A DNA stretch of 64,000 nt from Anastrepha obliqua (Eukaryota > Arthropoda > Insecta > Diptera > Tephritidae), in contig NC_072897.1 in assembly GCF_027943255.1 (NCBI RefSeq), positions 55,762,406 through 55,826,405 of the forward strand, in the 5' to 3' direction. Made by a program: the position numbers and the translations under genes. Positions 11,964-22,735 of the stretch are shown here, one piece after another. Each line of letters begins with the position of its first letter. The stretch's first letter is position 1. Under the pieces are notes generated by a model that made no database searches, was not told the DNA's origin, and saw only the letters and a list, made by a program, of their open reading frames with translations.

Positions 11964-12189
11964 GCGTCTGACCCATATTGGGCGGCTGTAAACAACGTCT
12001 GATCTGAGCAGGAAGAGCGGTTGAATAAATAAGAATGAGAACTTTAAACCCTTCAGAAGGCAATGGAAAATCACTGAAGTATCCTTTCCTTGAAAATTAT
12101 AAATAAAAGTCCTACTGTTATAAGGCCCTCAGTCTCCGGCACAAAGCGGGTGCTAAGAATCCCCGGAGGTAAAACAAACGACGAACATA

Positions 12190-13400
12190 AATTAAAAGTA
12201 AGTACGTGGAATGTGCGTAGCCTATATGAAACAGGAAAGCTGGCGAACACTACAGGATTTAATTGAAAAGTAATGCGCCTTCCCGCGCGGAGCGTCTGCC
12301 AAGTAATCAACCGAATTGGCTGGTGGGGAAAAATGATCGTTGGACCTTCCCCTTCCACTAAAAACCGGTCCCAGTTCGCTGACAGCAGCGGTGCAGTCAA
12401 CATCGCTCCGCGCGTGAAAGCTGTTTTAAAAGTGTGTTAGGATTTTGCAGTGGCGAAATTACAGCGATCGTTGAAGCAACGTTACTCGATTAAATTTTGC
12501 GTAAAGCTAAACAGTTTGTACCTCCAGGAAGCATTGTAAACGGGGAATTTAAAAAGAAGTGCTCCTTCGGCTGAAAAACCGCGTCGCCCGGGTTCGGCCC
12601 GACCTCGTCAGCAATTGGACCCTTCATCACGACAATCTGCCGGCGCACACCGCCTTCGTCTGCACCTCTGCATTGGCCAAAATGGGGGTTCCGGTGCTTC
12701 CCCACCCTACAGCCCAGACCTGTCCCCTCCGAACTTCTTCTTGTTCCCGCGCCTGAAAAGAAAGCTGAAGCGGAGGCATTTCGACTCCATCAAGGCGAAC
12801 CAAAAAACTGTGACAACCGAATGGAACGCGATTCCGGCGGATGTGTTTAAAAAATTTTTCCTGCAGTGGAAGGACCTCAACCAGCGGTGTATTGACGCTC
12901 AAAGGTCCTATTTTGAAGAATATTAGTTGTATAAGCCAAAGGGTTTAATAAAACTCCTTAAAAAAAAATAAGGCTAATTACTTTTCAATTAAACCCTGTA
13001 TACAAGAAATGAAGAGATTGAAAATTGACATTTTGGGCATATCTGAGACGTGGTGGGCAAATTATGGTGAATTTAAAACAAATAACACAACCGTTTATTA
13101 CACAGGTAATCAAAACAAAAACGATAGCAATGGAGTAGGAATAATAGTTAACAAAGATATTGCTGTTTGTGTAATTGGATGGATTCCAAAATCTGATAGA
13201 ACGCTCCTACTAAAAATCAGTGCCAAACCGCTTAATATTAACATAATTCAGGCTTATGCTCCTACAGCCGATAAGAGTGAAGAAGAAATTGTATGAGGAA
13301 ATTGAGGAATTGTTAAAATATACAAAACCTCATGAAATTAATATCACACAAGGAGATTTTAATGCTAAAGTAGGACAAGGAAAAGTAGATGGAATTGTGG
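12190..13400 (+). pseudogene. LINE AP endonuclease, split by mariner
   Basis: 12190-12250 gives KLKVSTWNVRSLYETGKL, the endonuclease N-terminal strand. After the mariner, 13009-13296 gives DILGISETWW (catalytic Glu context) and NINIIQAYAPTADKSEEE. Then a frameshift leads to NITQGDFNAKVGQG, with the GDFNA motif. The enzyme would nick target DNA for reverse transcription. It is disabled by the insertion, a frameshift near 13290 and others downstream. Confidence 0.8.
12253..12998 (+). mobile_element. Deleted mariner in LINE endonuclease, D-to-N at third catalytic site
   Basis: Terminal inverted repeats (CAGGRTTTAATTGAAAAGTAAT then GCCTT) lie at 12253-12280 and 12970-12998 with a TA duplication at 12251-12252 and 12999-13000. 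The interior keeps the transposase start (M-A-K-L-Q-R-S-L near 12448) and the C-terminus: NWTLHHDNLPAH with the second Asp, then PPYSPDLSPPNFFLF where family members have Asp and this copy has Asn. The frame after 12615 reaches a natural stop at 12926. The middle of the gene is deleted. Confidence 0.85.
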
Positions 13401-15600
13401 GATAATTTGGATTGGGAGACCGGATGACAGAGGTGACAAGCTGATAGAGTTCTGCCAAAAACATTAGATGAGTATTACAAGCACATGCTTCTGTCTCCCA
13501 CCCCGAAGACTTTATACTTGGAAATCTCCCATGGATAATAGCCAAAACATTATAAGAAATCAAATACATTATCTTATTATAAACAAACGATTTGCTTCAA
13601 CTATAAAAAGAGTGTCTACTTTTCCAGGAGCAGACGTCCCATCCCAACTCACTCTCAAAGTTGCAGATAATAAAAATAAATTAACATCAATTATTATAAT
13701 AATTATTAATACAAAACTACACGCTTTACTCATTAGACCGGCCCAAAATGTTTGGGACTCACTTAAAGAAAATTTAAACTCACTGACGAGAAAGATACTA
13801 GGCACATTTAAAAAGCAAACAAAAAACGGCTGGATGACAGAAGAAATTCTACATCTCATGGACGATCGACGTAAATTAAAAAAACCGAAATACCGATACT
13901 TATCGTATTCTGCAAAATGAAATCCGTTCAAAAATACGATCAGCCAAAGTTGAATGGCTTAATGGTCAATGCCAAGAAATTGAAATGCTGCAAAATCTAC
14001 ACGATAGTTTTAATCTCCACAAAAAATTAAAAGAAACCTCAGGCATTTACAAAAAACCAAATAATTCCTTTCTTGTTAACGAGAACAATGAAGCAGTATT
14101 TGACACATATGTGAAAAAGAGGATTTGGGTAAGATATATATCGGATGCCTTTAGTGACAGCAGCAGACCAAATGAGATACCACTGCCACAAACAATATCC
14201 GGGACACCGATAAGTAGAGATGAAGTAGTGATTGCGCTCAACAGCATGAAAGAAAGAAAAGCGGCAAGACCAGATGAGGTGCCGGTTGAAATCTTAAAAC
14301 TAAGCGATGGTGACAATATTACTTCTAGTGCAACTCTTCAATCATGTCTATGATACTGGTAACTACCCGCAAGACTAGCTTAAATCAACATTTATTAGTC
14401 TTCCAAAAAAGAGTCATGCAAAACACTGCAGCGAATACAGACTTATAAGTCTTATAAGTCATTCGCTAAAAATATTTCTAAAAGTGATTTATAATAGAAT
14501 ATATCAAACTTTTGAAGAAGTAATGGGACAATCACAATTTGGCTTCAGAAATGGCATGGATACAAGAGAAGCATTATTTAGTGTTCATTTGCTAGTAGAA
14601 AATTGCATGGACGTGCAAACAGACGTTTTCTTATGGTTTATTGATTACGAAAAGGCATTTGATAATGTGCAGCATGAAAAGCTTTTCAACATTTTGAGGG
14701 CATTACGTCTTTTACGTCTTAAAGAAAAGGGCATAAAAGTGATACAAAACTTATATTGGAATCAAACTGCACACATTGTTATTGACGGTGAAAAAACGAA
14801 TGATGTACCCATTTCCAAAGGAGTACGGCAAGGATGTATTCTTTCTCCACTTCTATTTAACATCTATTCAGAAGCAATTTTCCAAGAAGCCTTAGAAAAC
14901 ACTGAGGACGGTATTAAAGTTAATGGCGTATATATGTATAAACAACATAAGATACACTGATGACACAACTTTAATATCGGACAGCATGGAAGGACTCCAA
15001 CGATTGGTCGATAGTGTGACAAGACAAAGCAAAATATATGGTTTGAAAATCAATGTCAATAAGACAAAATTTATGTCAATCAGTCGTTAGAATGTCTACA
15101 ATAATCTCACACTGACAAGTAATAACATGCCGATTGAACGGGTTAATAAATTTAAGTACCTTGGCCGATATATTAATGATACATGATTCAATGGAAATTA
15201 AATGCCGCATAGAAATGGCTAGATCTGCTTTTTATAAATACTGTTTTGTTGCATGGCATGGAAACTTGGACGATGAAAGTTTCTGATATGAATCGCATAG
15301 AAGCATTCGAAATGTGGATACTAAGAAGAATAGTTAAAATTCCATGAACCGACCGTGTCTCAAACTCTGAAGCGTTTCGAGGAGTAAATTGCGAAAGAGA
15401 GCTTCTACGGTGCATTAAACGCTAAAAAACAGCCTACCTGGGTCATATATGCCGAAATCATAAGTATAATCTTCTGCAACTTATACTGAAGGAAGACGAG
15501 GCATTATTAAAAAAAAATTATCCTGGTTGCGAAATATACGTCAATGGATCGGAGTCCAAAATATCGGTCATCTTTTGGAATTAGCTCGAAACAGAGACGC
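13401..15600 (+). pseudogene. LINE reverse transcriptase and C-terminal domain
   Basis: Blocks in order: GWMTEEILHLMDDRRKLK (13830-13890); AARPDEVPVEILKLSDG (14265-14315), RT motif 1; KKSHAKHCSEYRLISLISHSL (about 14408-14470); LWFIDYEKAFDNVQHEKL (14630-14690) with the first catalytic Asp; VRQGCILSPLLFNIYSEAIF (14825-14880); and RYTDDTTLISD (about 14950-14985), where YADD has become YTDD. The C-terminal block MNRIEAFEMWILRRIVKIP and TAYLGHICRNHKYNLLQLI (15290-15490) is typical of RTE/BovB-like elements. Several stops and shifts disable it. Confidence 0.8.
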
Positions 15601-15766
15601 TTTTTCAAATAATATGAAAAATTTGTAAAAATGTTTTTATTTTTGTGAGCATATTTGTTAAGCTTTATTGTATTGATTTAATTTTGTATGCATAGAATTT
15701 TATAGTTACGTTATATCTTATACATGATCGCTTACATTCGGTAACGAATTGCAAATAAAGAAGAAG

Positions 15767-16868
15767 AAAAGTCCATACAACTCTCCGATTTGGACAGTCC
15801 CAAAAAAGGGCACCGATGAAAACGGGAAACCCAAAAGAAGGATGGTTGTAGATTATCAGAAGATTAACGCAGAAACAATAACAGACAGATACCCTATCCC
15901 AGACGTAAATATGACTATTCAAAATTTAGGGAAAGCAACTATAGATTTGGAATCAGGATTCCACCAAATACTAATAAAAGAATCAGACAGAGAGAAAACC
16001 GCGTTTTCGGTAAACGGCGCGAAGTATAAATTTATCAGGATGCCATTTGGGCTTAAGAATGCACACTCAATATTTCAACGATGCGTAGATGATATTCTCC
16101 ACCAGCACATTGGAAAATTTGCATACGTAGAACATGTAGAGCATGTAAGAACTATTGTAAACGCTTTGCTTAAGGCCAATATGAAAATCTCTAACGAAAA
16201 ATCACACCTCTTTCAGAACTCTGTCGAATATTTAGGACATATAATAAAACACAATACCATGACGGTGGACCCCAAAAAAATCTTAACATATCCCAAAGAC
16301 ATTATTTATTCAAAATTTTGCAGCAATCACTAAACCATTGACCATACATTTACGCGGCGACAATGGTATAGTAAGTAGAAACAAAAGTGCGAAAGTTGAA
16401 GTTAAATTAGATGAGGAAGCTCTAAAAGCTATAGAGAAAATCAAGAATGCGCTTCAAGCTCAAGTAGAACTTTATCAACCTGACTTCACGAAACCTTTTG
16501 ACCTGGCTACAGATGCCAGCAATTTCGCTATAGGCGCAGTGCTGTCCCAAAACAGACAACCGATCGCTTTTGTATCACGAGCACTCAATGAAACTGAACA
16601 AAATTACAGTACCAACGAAAGGGAACCTCTAGCCATTGTATGGGCCCTACAGAAATTAAGAAATTACTTATATGGAATTGCTAATTTAACAATACATACA
16701 GATCACCAATCTTTAATTTACTCTATTTCCGAAAAGAATCCGAATAACAAACTAAAAAGATGGAAGAATTTAATAGAAGAGTATGGTGCGAAATTAGTAT
16801 ACAAACCAGGACATCGAAATGTAGTCGCTGACACTCTCTCAAGGCAACAATCAAATACGACATACTGA
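15767..16868 (+). pseudogene. pol: Errantivirus 2 RT (YxDD lost) and RNase H
   Basis: 15767-16333 continues RT with YNSPIWTVPKKGTDENGK, VVDYQKINAETITDRYPIP, and [20 protein letters not shown]. Where the catalytic YVDD should follow, the frame jumps from FAYV directly to EHVEHVRTI: a small in-frame deletion removed the catalytic pair. 16338-16868 holds RNase H with FDLATDASNFAIGAVLS, NEREPLAIVWALQKL, TDHQSLIYS and VVADTLSR, all catalytic acids visible. A stop separates the two. Confidence 0.85.
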
Positions 16869-17806
16869 TTGCTCAGAACACTCAATAGAAAGCTCACCTG
16901 TGGATCAGTTTAAGAGGGTAAACAACCTTTAAACTCTTTCCGCAACCAAATTATACCAATTCACGACGCAAATAAAGACGAAATTGTGTCACAGACTATT
17001 TTTACAAATAATACATGACACATAATCTACTATAAAAATAAAGAGACCCTAATTTAAAGTTTAAAATCAATTATGCGACCAGGAGTAACAAATGCTCTAA
17101 AATTAGATGAAGAAATTTTATTTCATTTCAAAAACGATATCAACTCCATTTTCGCCATTCGCACAAACATAACTTCAAGACGTAACTGATCCGAACGAAC
17201 AAAGACAGATTATCATACAAGCTCACAAAGAGCACAAAGGAACTATAAAAACAACATAGAGGAAATACTTACTCAGTATTTTTGGCCTTCTATTCGAGAA
17301 ATGTGTAAAAAGGAAGTATGTTTACAAAACAATTACGAGAGGCACCCTAACAAACAACCAATAGGTAAAACCCCAATACCAACACACGTAGGCGAATATA
17401 TACAAATGAGCATATTCCACATGAATAACAACATACCCAGCAAAACCTGCGTGACCGAAACTCTAACACAACTACACTTTTTTGTATGTTACTAACACAT
17501 ATGCACTCGTATTTGTTTGAAAATCGACTTTTTTTTTATTCTCCGTCACCTTAAGAAAATGTGTAAGCAGTAAGCAAACTTCATTCATATATTTTTTCTC
17601 ATTTTTGCATCAATAGAAAAAAAAAAAAAACAAAAAAAAAACGGCAAGTGGCTGTCAAAGCAATAAGTCAAAAAGATATCTTTTCTCTCTTTTTGATATC
17701 AAAGTAGGCCGAGAATCAAATTGTCAATCTTTGGCAAATGAGTAAGCAGTAAGCAAACTTTATTCATATAGTTTTCCTGATTTTTGCATCAGTCAAAGTA
17801 AACAAA

Positions 17807-18350
17807 CGCCGTAGCCGAATGGGTTGGTGCGTGATTACTATTCAGAATTCACAGAGAAAACGTCAGTTCGAATCTCGGTGAAAGCAAAATTAATAAAAAA
17901 ATTTTTCTAATATAATAGTGGTCGCCCATCAGCAGGCAATGGCAAAATACCGAGTGTATTTCTGCCATGAAAAAAATCTCCTCATAAAAAATAAAAAATA
18001 AAAAAATAAATAATTGGCGCGTACACTTCTGTTAGGTGTTTGGCCGAGCTCCTCCTCCTATTTGTGGTGTGCGTCTTGATGTTGTTCCACAAATGGAGGG
18101 ACCTACAGTTTCAAGCCGACTCCGAACGGCAGATATTTTTATGAGGAGCTTTTTCATGGCAGAAATACACTCGGAGGTTTGCCATTGCCGGCCGAGGGGC
18201 GACCGCTATTAGAAAAATGTTTTTATTAATTTTGCTTTCACCGAGATTCGAACCAACGACCTCTCAGTGAATTCCGAATGGTAATCACGCACCAACCCAT
18301 TCGGCTACGGCGGCCGCCTCCTCATAAACATCTCATAAAACAAAATAAAA
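17807..18350 (+). mobile_element. tRNA-derived SINE (outer copy, plus)
   Basis: It starts CGCCGTAGCCGAATGGGTTGGTGCG with A and B boxes (B box AGTTCGAATCT) and follows the same body as the SINE at 958-1289 until CTCCTCATAAA (17978-17988). There an opposite-strand copy of the same family is inserted. It resumes at 18329 and ends in an AAATAAAATAAATG-type tail. Confidence 0.8.
17989..18317 (-). mobile_element. tRNA-derived SINE nested in a SINE of the same family
   Basis: Full-length minus-strand copy: the tRNA-like head ends at 18317 and the A-rich tail lies at 17989-18012. It is flanked by the perfect 11-bp duplication CTCCTCATAAA at 17978-17988 and 18318-18328. It is closer in sequence to the copy in gag than the outer copy is, consistent with a more recent insertion. 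Confidence 0.85.
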
Positions 18351-18377
18351 TAAATGTATAAAAAAAAATTTTTTTTT

Positions 18378-18445
18378 GTGATTCGAAGCAAGGATTTCGG
18401 ATCGGAAGCCCACATTGCTAGCCGCTGGGCTATCGCGCTGTGCTG
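18378..18445 (-). repeat. tRNA-like segment of a second, different SINE-like repeat
   Basis: On the minus strand the A-box-like TAGCCCAGCGGCTAGC is followed 30 bases later by a B-box-like GCTTCGAATCAC and then a poly(A)-like run. The spacing fits a tRNA gene or a SINE head. It lacks a convincing acceptor stem and sits inside a transposon, so I read it as tRNA-derived repeat and not a functional tRNA gene. Confidence 0.5.
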
Positions 18446-19323
18446 TCGCCGCTGGCTTAAAAGTTATTTTGTTCGTCGCTACGTTTATATGAAACTGGCA
18501 CTGGCAAACGAATCCATATGTATGAAAAGGATAGAAAATCACACGTACACAAAGTTTTTGGCACGATTTTCCCAACGCTTTTAACAACGTGATTGTAAAG
18601 GGGCGTGGTTAGTGACAGTTTAACGGTCACGCGTGGCGGTTACGTGAAGGGTAACGTGACCGCCACTCTTCTTGCTGGGTATACTATACATTAGCTCCAC
18701 ATGTAAATATTCCAAATACTGTTATCTACGCAAACTTCCAAATAAAGTAAACTACCACGAATACATTGAAGAAATACTTACACAAATATACCCTAACACG
18801 AAATATTTAATGACAGATAATGAGAATGTTTTTAATGGACATACAACTAAATCAGTATACGGCAGACTACATATCCAACACTCAGTCACACCAGTACAGC
18901 ACTCAACGACGAACGCTCAAGTCGAACGCATATACAGTACGCTGATTGAACTAATATATCAACAGCTCTAGCACAGGAAAATCATACGGCACCGGGAGAA
19001 GAACTATTTAACGCCGTGAAGCAGTACAACAGGACGATTCATTCCACCACAGGATTTAAGCCTGAGGAAGTGTTTTCTAACAGAGAGAAATACCCCGAGA
19101 TAAGGGACATCTTAATCGACAAACAGGATAAACTCCTGCAATATCATAACAAAAACAAACACACAATTACATACAAAAAAGGTGACTTCATATACGTAAA
19201 ACCGATAGAAGAAATAAATAAAACGAAATATAATAAACACAAAGTAAAAGAAGATCGTGGGGACACAATTTTAACAGCAAGAGGGAAAGTTATACACAAA
19301 GACAATATTAGAAAACAAGCGAA

Positions 19324-20210
19324 ATGTGCAGAATCGCAATAATAATTTTCTTACTTTTTAAAATTGCGAACAGTGACAAAATAACTGATTTGAATAACAA
19401 AAAATATGTGCTAACAGAGACAGATCCATCCTTTTTATTTGAGAAATCCAAATATTTGTACCACATAGCTAACCTGAGTACAATTCTAGGACCATACGAA
19501 AAAATAATAAAAACAGGTACACAATAGATGAAAATCAGGAAGGAACTTTATTGATAAACAGGATAGAAACCTTGAAATCGCAACAGTAACAGAAAAAATA
19601 GTAATAAACGAAGTCTATCAAGAACTTGTAGCCATCAAAATTACAATCAATTTTGCAAAAAATGGAAATTTGTATTCAGTAAATTTAAATGATATTGAAG
19701 AAATAATTACAAATGAACAATTTGATACACCCATAATAAATATACTAGAATATGCAGATTTACATACATATTTGCCTCTGCCAAAACTGCGTAATAACTA
19801 TTTATAAATATCCCCTTATAACAAACAAATGTAAATTGTATAATATAACAACAAATATACTAGAGTAGCTAAATGTAGAACTATATATGTATGTCAACAA
19901 TTGGAAGATGATAATTGTACTATACCACTTTTGATGATAATTGTACTATATCCACAAACATCGACGAAAAAATATACCTCAACCATCAAGAAGAAACAAA
20001 AAACGCAATCCATTCTCACACTAACGAACAATTAGAGATCCTAAAAATTCTACCTTCCGAGTCAGATTACAAATTCACGAATATACAAAAAATGTGCAAA
20101 TACACTATACCTATAGAAGAACATCCGATAAAGTTCACATTGTATAGCATTCTCAGCGTAGCAACTCCAGCAGTCCTTGTGTAGTCTTCGGCCAAAATAT
20201 GCCAATGCTA
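19324..20210 (+). pseudogene. env: Errantivirus 2 env-like third ORF
   Basis: An ORF starts at 19324 inside the end of integrase. It opens with a clear signal-peptide-like sequence (hydrophobic I-I-I-F-L-L-F core, residues 4-12, then small residues). It runs to 19527 and continues through frameshifted pieces including SVNLNDIEEIITNEQFDTP (about 19676-19730). 19915-20184 holds an N-C-T glycosylation-type site and a hydrophobic span near its end. Position after integrase and these features fit an errantivirus envelope gene. Several stops prevent expression. Confidence 0.6.
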
Positions 20211-20321
20211 CAAAATAAATCAGGAAGAAAAAAGGAGAAAACTAACTAACGAAATATACGAAGTGGAATTGATCCGCCTTAGAACACAACAACAGTAAAA
20301 AGTGAGGACACTTTATCTTAA

Positions 20322-20716
20322 CAAGGGGGGTAGTTAAGGAATGTTAACTACGCCACTGCTGACGTCGCCACATAACACGTTATAGCATGCAGCGAATGCA
20401 TTATCGATACAAACCGTATCAGGCAGCAACCGAAACGGAATTTTCCACAAACAAACAATAGATAAGTATTAGTAAATAACATAAGCAATGCATAAGGACT
20501 GATAAACAACCTTAACAATAGATAAGTATTAGTAAATAACATAAGCAATGGATAAGGACTGATAAACAATTTTCGACTGCAAATCTGCCGCCGCATCCTA
20601 GTACATATTATAAATAGCCCTAAGTATACAAAATGTAGAGCAGTATTGAATTTCTATTAATAAAGAAAGCACGTGACTGTGCAGCATATTTCTTTACTCT
20701 ACTCTATTCTATTCAA
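20322..20716 (+). repeat. Polypurine tract and 3' LTR of errantivirus 2
   Basis: ACAAGGGGGG (20321-20330) is the primer tract. AGTTAAGG at 20332 is the likely LTR start, and the LTR contains TGTTAACTACGCC and two near copies of the 60-bp subrepeat seen in the 5' LTR. It ends near CTATTCTATTC at about 20716. From CAAACAAACAATAG on it is nearly identical to the 5' LTR. Confidence 0.85.
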
Positions 20717-21149
20717 GTAGAATAACTCGCGCACACGGATGTATGTTTGCAGTTACATACATATGAAAACAATTATTTTGTAGGGCAGTAGATATGTATG
20801 TATATATTTAGGTATGCTGGGACTTAAAGTGGGTATATGTATATACATACACACCTACATAGACTTTAGAGCAGAATTGTTTTTGCACCTGTTAGGAAGA
20901 AATTCGCTCACTAGTGCGTAAGGATGTGTATTTGATTTCTTGGCAATAATGTTTTTCATATATATACAAATGTACATGCGTGCATAGATACATATGTATG
21001 TAATTTGCCGTCGAAAACGTAAACTATAAATTGAAATGCAATAAGTGTTGATTTATGTATCTTAAACCATTATTTTATTTGTGGGCACAAATACTTCCTA
21101 TTAACATGCACATACATATCTACTTATCTATAAGATTGAACATTGTCAT
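20717..21149. other. AT-rich stretch, nothing recognised
   Basis: It contains scattered ATGTATGTATAT-type simple sequence (20800-20860, 20960-21000) but no frame, element end or RNA gene that I can support. Confidence 0.5.
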
Positions 21150-22606
21150 TTATGAATGAAAAATAATATCGTTCAAATGACTGCCACGACTGGCTTTACA
21201 GTAGGCCATTCGATCAACCCAATTTTTAAGCACATTTTCGATTGTTTGGGCTCCAATTTCATGAATGGCAGCTTCGATTTCGTGTCTTAACGGGTTTTTT
21301 CAATAATTTTTTTTTCTATGTAAAAAAACTATTTATTAAATTCAAACTTTATCTTATAGATACATATTGAAAGAATAATTTCTGAAATTTTCAAAAAAAA
21401 AAATTAAAACTCCTCCTTTGTGACGACAAAGTTCAGCATAACTCCTGACAGGCTCATCAAAAATGGAAAAACAAAAATAAGTGCTTTAGTTAAGACCATA
21501 AACTCGAGTTTGAGCGAAGGAAAGAAATGAAAAGTAAAAATTGGAATTTTGGCAGACATTTTTCCAAAAAAATGAAAATTTCGGTCAAATTTGCTTGACA
21601 TTTTGTTTTTTTTTTAAATAGTTGTATTTGAAAAAAAAAACAAAATCCTTCGTTCAAGCACGAGTAAATTGTATTTCGAACACCTGTGTAAAATTTCATC
21701 AAGATTGGTTGAGTAGTTTTCGAGAACATTTGACAACCGACTTTGAAAACACAGTTCCGAGAAAAACGCGTTTAAAGTTTGAGTAACAATAAAAGTGACT
21801 TGGAGCGCACAAATTCCAAAGGCTGTATCTCCGAATTTATTATTAGGATCGACTTGAAAATTTAGGATAATATTCCTGTGATGTTGTAGAAATTAATAAG
21901 CCAAAACAAATAAATCGATTTTTTGAACCAACGAAACCCATGTAACCCCTTAAAGCATCAATCGTCTCTGGATGGTTTGCATAGCATTTGTCCTTAACGG
22001 CTCCCCACAAAAAATAGTCCAACGGGCTTAAATCACAGCTCCGAGGCGGCCAATTAATATCGGAATTTCGTCTGATTATTCGGTTTTCAAAAACGGTAGT
22101 CAAAAGTTCGAGTGTAACTTTGGCAGTGTGACAAGTTGCACCGTCCTGTTGAAACCAAACGTCGTCCATGTCATCCTCTTCAATTTTTGGAAACAACTCG
22201 TTGAGCACGTCAAGGTAACGCTCGCCATTTACTATAACCGCGGCTCCTCGCTCATTTTCGAAAAAAGTGGCCCGATGATGCCGCCAGACGAAAAACCGCA
22301 CCAAACAGTGACTCGTTGTGGATACATTTGCTTCTCTACAGTAACGTATGGATTTTCTGAGCCCCAAATCCGACAATTTTGCTTACTGACGTAGCCACCG
22401 ATGTGAAAATCAGAAAAGAAGAAGAAGACCCACCACTTTGGAAATAGGTTTTCAATATTTCCCAATTTTGTTCAAGCGTATAGGGTCCCATTTCGTAAAT
22501 GTCAAGCCTTTAAGTAAATTATGAACACATTTGACATGCCATTTGTGTTACCATTCTCAAAAAACTAGGTGGTTCAAAAAGCAAACGCTATTTGGCCCAC
22601 CCTGTA
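21150..22606 (-). mobile_element. IS630/Tc1/mariner-type element (family A), transposase split by a TTAA element
   Basis: The minus-strand 5' end is CAGGGTGGGCCAAATAGCG at 22604, next to a TA; the 3' TIR is not found. The transposase starts at 22491 (M-G-P-Y-T-L-E-Q) and jumps by deletion from the first helix to HIGGYVSKQNCRIWGSENP. It then keeps VWFQQDGATCHTA (second Asp) and WPPRSCDLSPLDYFLWG (third Asp). At 21950 it is interrupted by a 659-bp insert and resumes at 21286 with RHEIEAAIHEIGAQTIENVL to a stop at 21150. Related copies lie at 41110-42790 and 52640-53100. Confidence 0.85.
21291..21949. mobile_element. TTAA-flanked MITE inside the transposase
   Basis: Transposase homology stops at 21953 and resumes at 21287, with TTAA on both edges (21287-21290 and 21950-21953). 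The ends are weakly inverted (CGGGTTTT and AACCCC). No coding capacity. The TTAA target suggests mobilisation by a piggyBac-type transposase, which is inference. Confidence 0.75.
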
Positions 22607-22621
22607 CATAGTATGTACATT

Positions 22622-22685
22622 CATTTGCGCGTGTAATAAAAAACGTCATGAATTACTTTTCAGATAATGTATTAAAACTTTTCAC
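22622..22685 (+). repeat. Repeat X, left part of copy 1
   Basis: CGTCATGAATTACTTTTCAG and AATGTATTAAAACTT match 38768-38867. The hAT is inserted here: copy 1 continues at 27729 after the hAT. Confidence 0.75.
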
Positions 22686-22735
22686 TAGACATCGGATTCT
22701 TATGTAAGTGCATATTTTTGTTTAACCCTCGAGAA

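Larger units (their letters stand above)
11964..15766 (+). mobile_element. RTE/BovB-like LINE inserted in RT of errantivirus 2
   Basis: An AP endonuclease, a reverse transcriptase and a conserved C-terminal domain follow in LINE order. The copy is flanked by AAAAGCCCA (11955-11963) and AAAAGTCCA (15767-15775), a near-perfect 9-bp duplication. The 3' end is a short GAAGAA-type repeat instead of poly(A), as in RTE elements. The host frame reads IIQPSKSP before and KSPYNSPIW after, which confirms the insertion. A mariner sits inside the endonuclease. The clade is inferred from the C-terminal motifs. Confidence 0.8.
17436..18679. mobile_element. Non-autonomous TIR element (CCCAGCAA) in integrase, host to SINEs
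   Basis: Integrase homology stops at 17435 and resumes just after 18679. The insert begins CCCAGCAA and ends TTGCTGGG, and is flanked by TA (17434-17435, 18680-18681); a 4-bp ATAC reading of the flanks is also possible and restores the host frame better. Inside are a 50-bp direct repeat (17563-17612 and 17742-17791), a palindrome around AAGATATC (about 17670-17705), two SINE copies, a tRNA-like segment and a terminal hairpin (18633-18666). No transposase. Superfamily unknown. Confidence 0.7.
16869..19342 (+). pseudogene. pol: Errantivirus 2 integrase, split by a 1.24-kb insertion
   Basis: The zinc domain ends in CLQNNYERHPNKQPIGKTPI (about 17325-17385). The first catalytic Asp is replaced (Q-M-S-I-F where D-I-F is expected). 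At 17435 the frame is cut by the TIR element and resumes at about 18690 with ISSTCKYSKYCYLRKL. It then gives YLMTDNENVFNG (second Asp), NAQVERIYSTLIEL (Glu) and a C-terminal domain ending ILTARGKVIHKDNIRK (19016-19342). The 3' end overlaps the env-like ORF by 19 bases. Confidence 0.8.
9698..20716 (+). mobile_element. Gypsy-type errantivirus 2 with nested LINE, TIR element and SINEs
   Basis: Direct LTRs at 9698-10000 and 20332-20716 flank gag, protease, RT/RNase H, integrase and a third env-like ORF. RT and integrase resemble the gypsy/gtwin group of errantiviruses (DRYPIPDVNMTIQNLGKA, RHPNKQPIGKTPIPTHVGE). About 5 kb of the 11 kb is later insertion: an RTE-like LINE (11964-15766) with its own mariner, and a TA-flanked element (17436-18679) with SINEs. 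RT lacks its YxDD motif and integrase lacks its first catalytic Asp. Confidence 0.85.

Noticed and set aside
17807..17880. Possible functional tRNA gene
   Set aside because: A and B boxes are present but the sequence continues into the SINE body and has several sister copies with duplications; acceptor stem does not pair.
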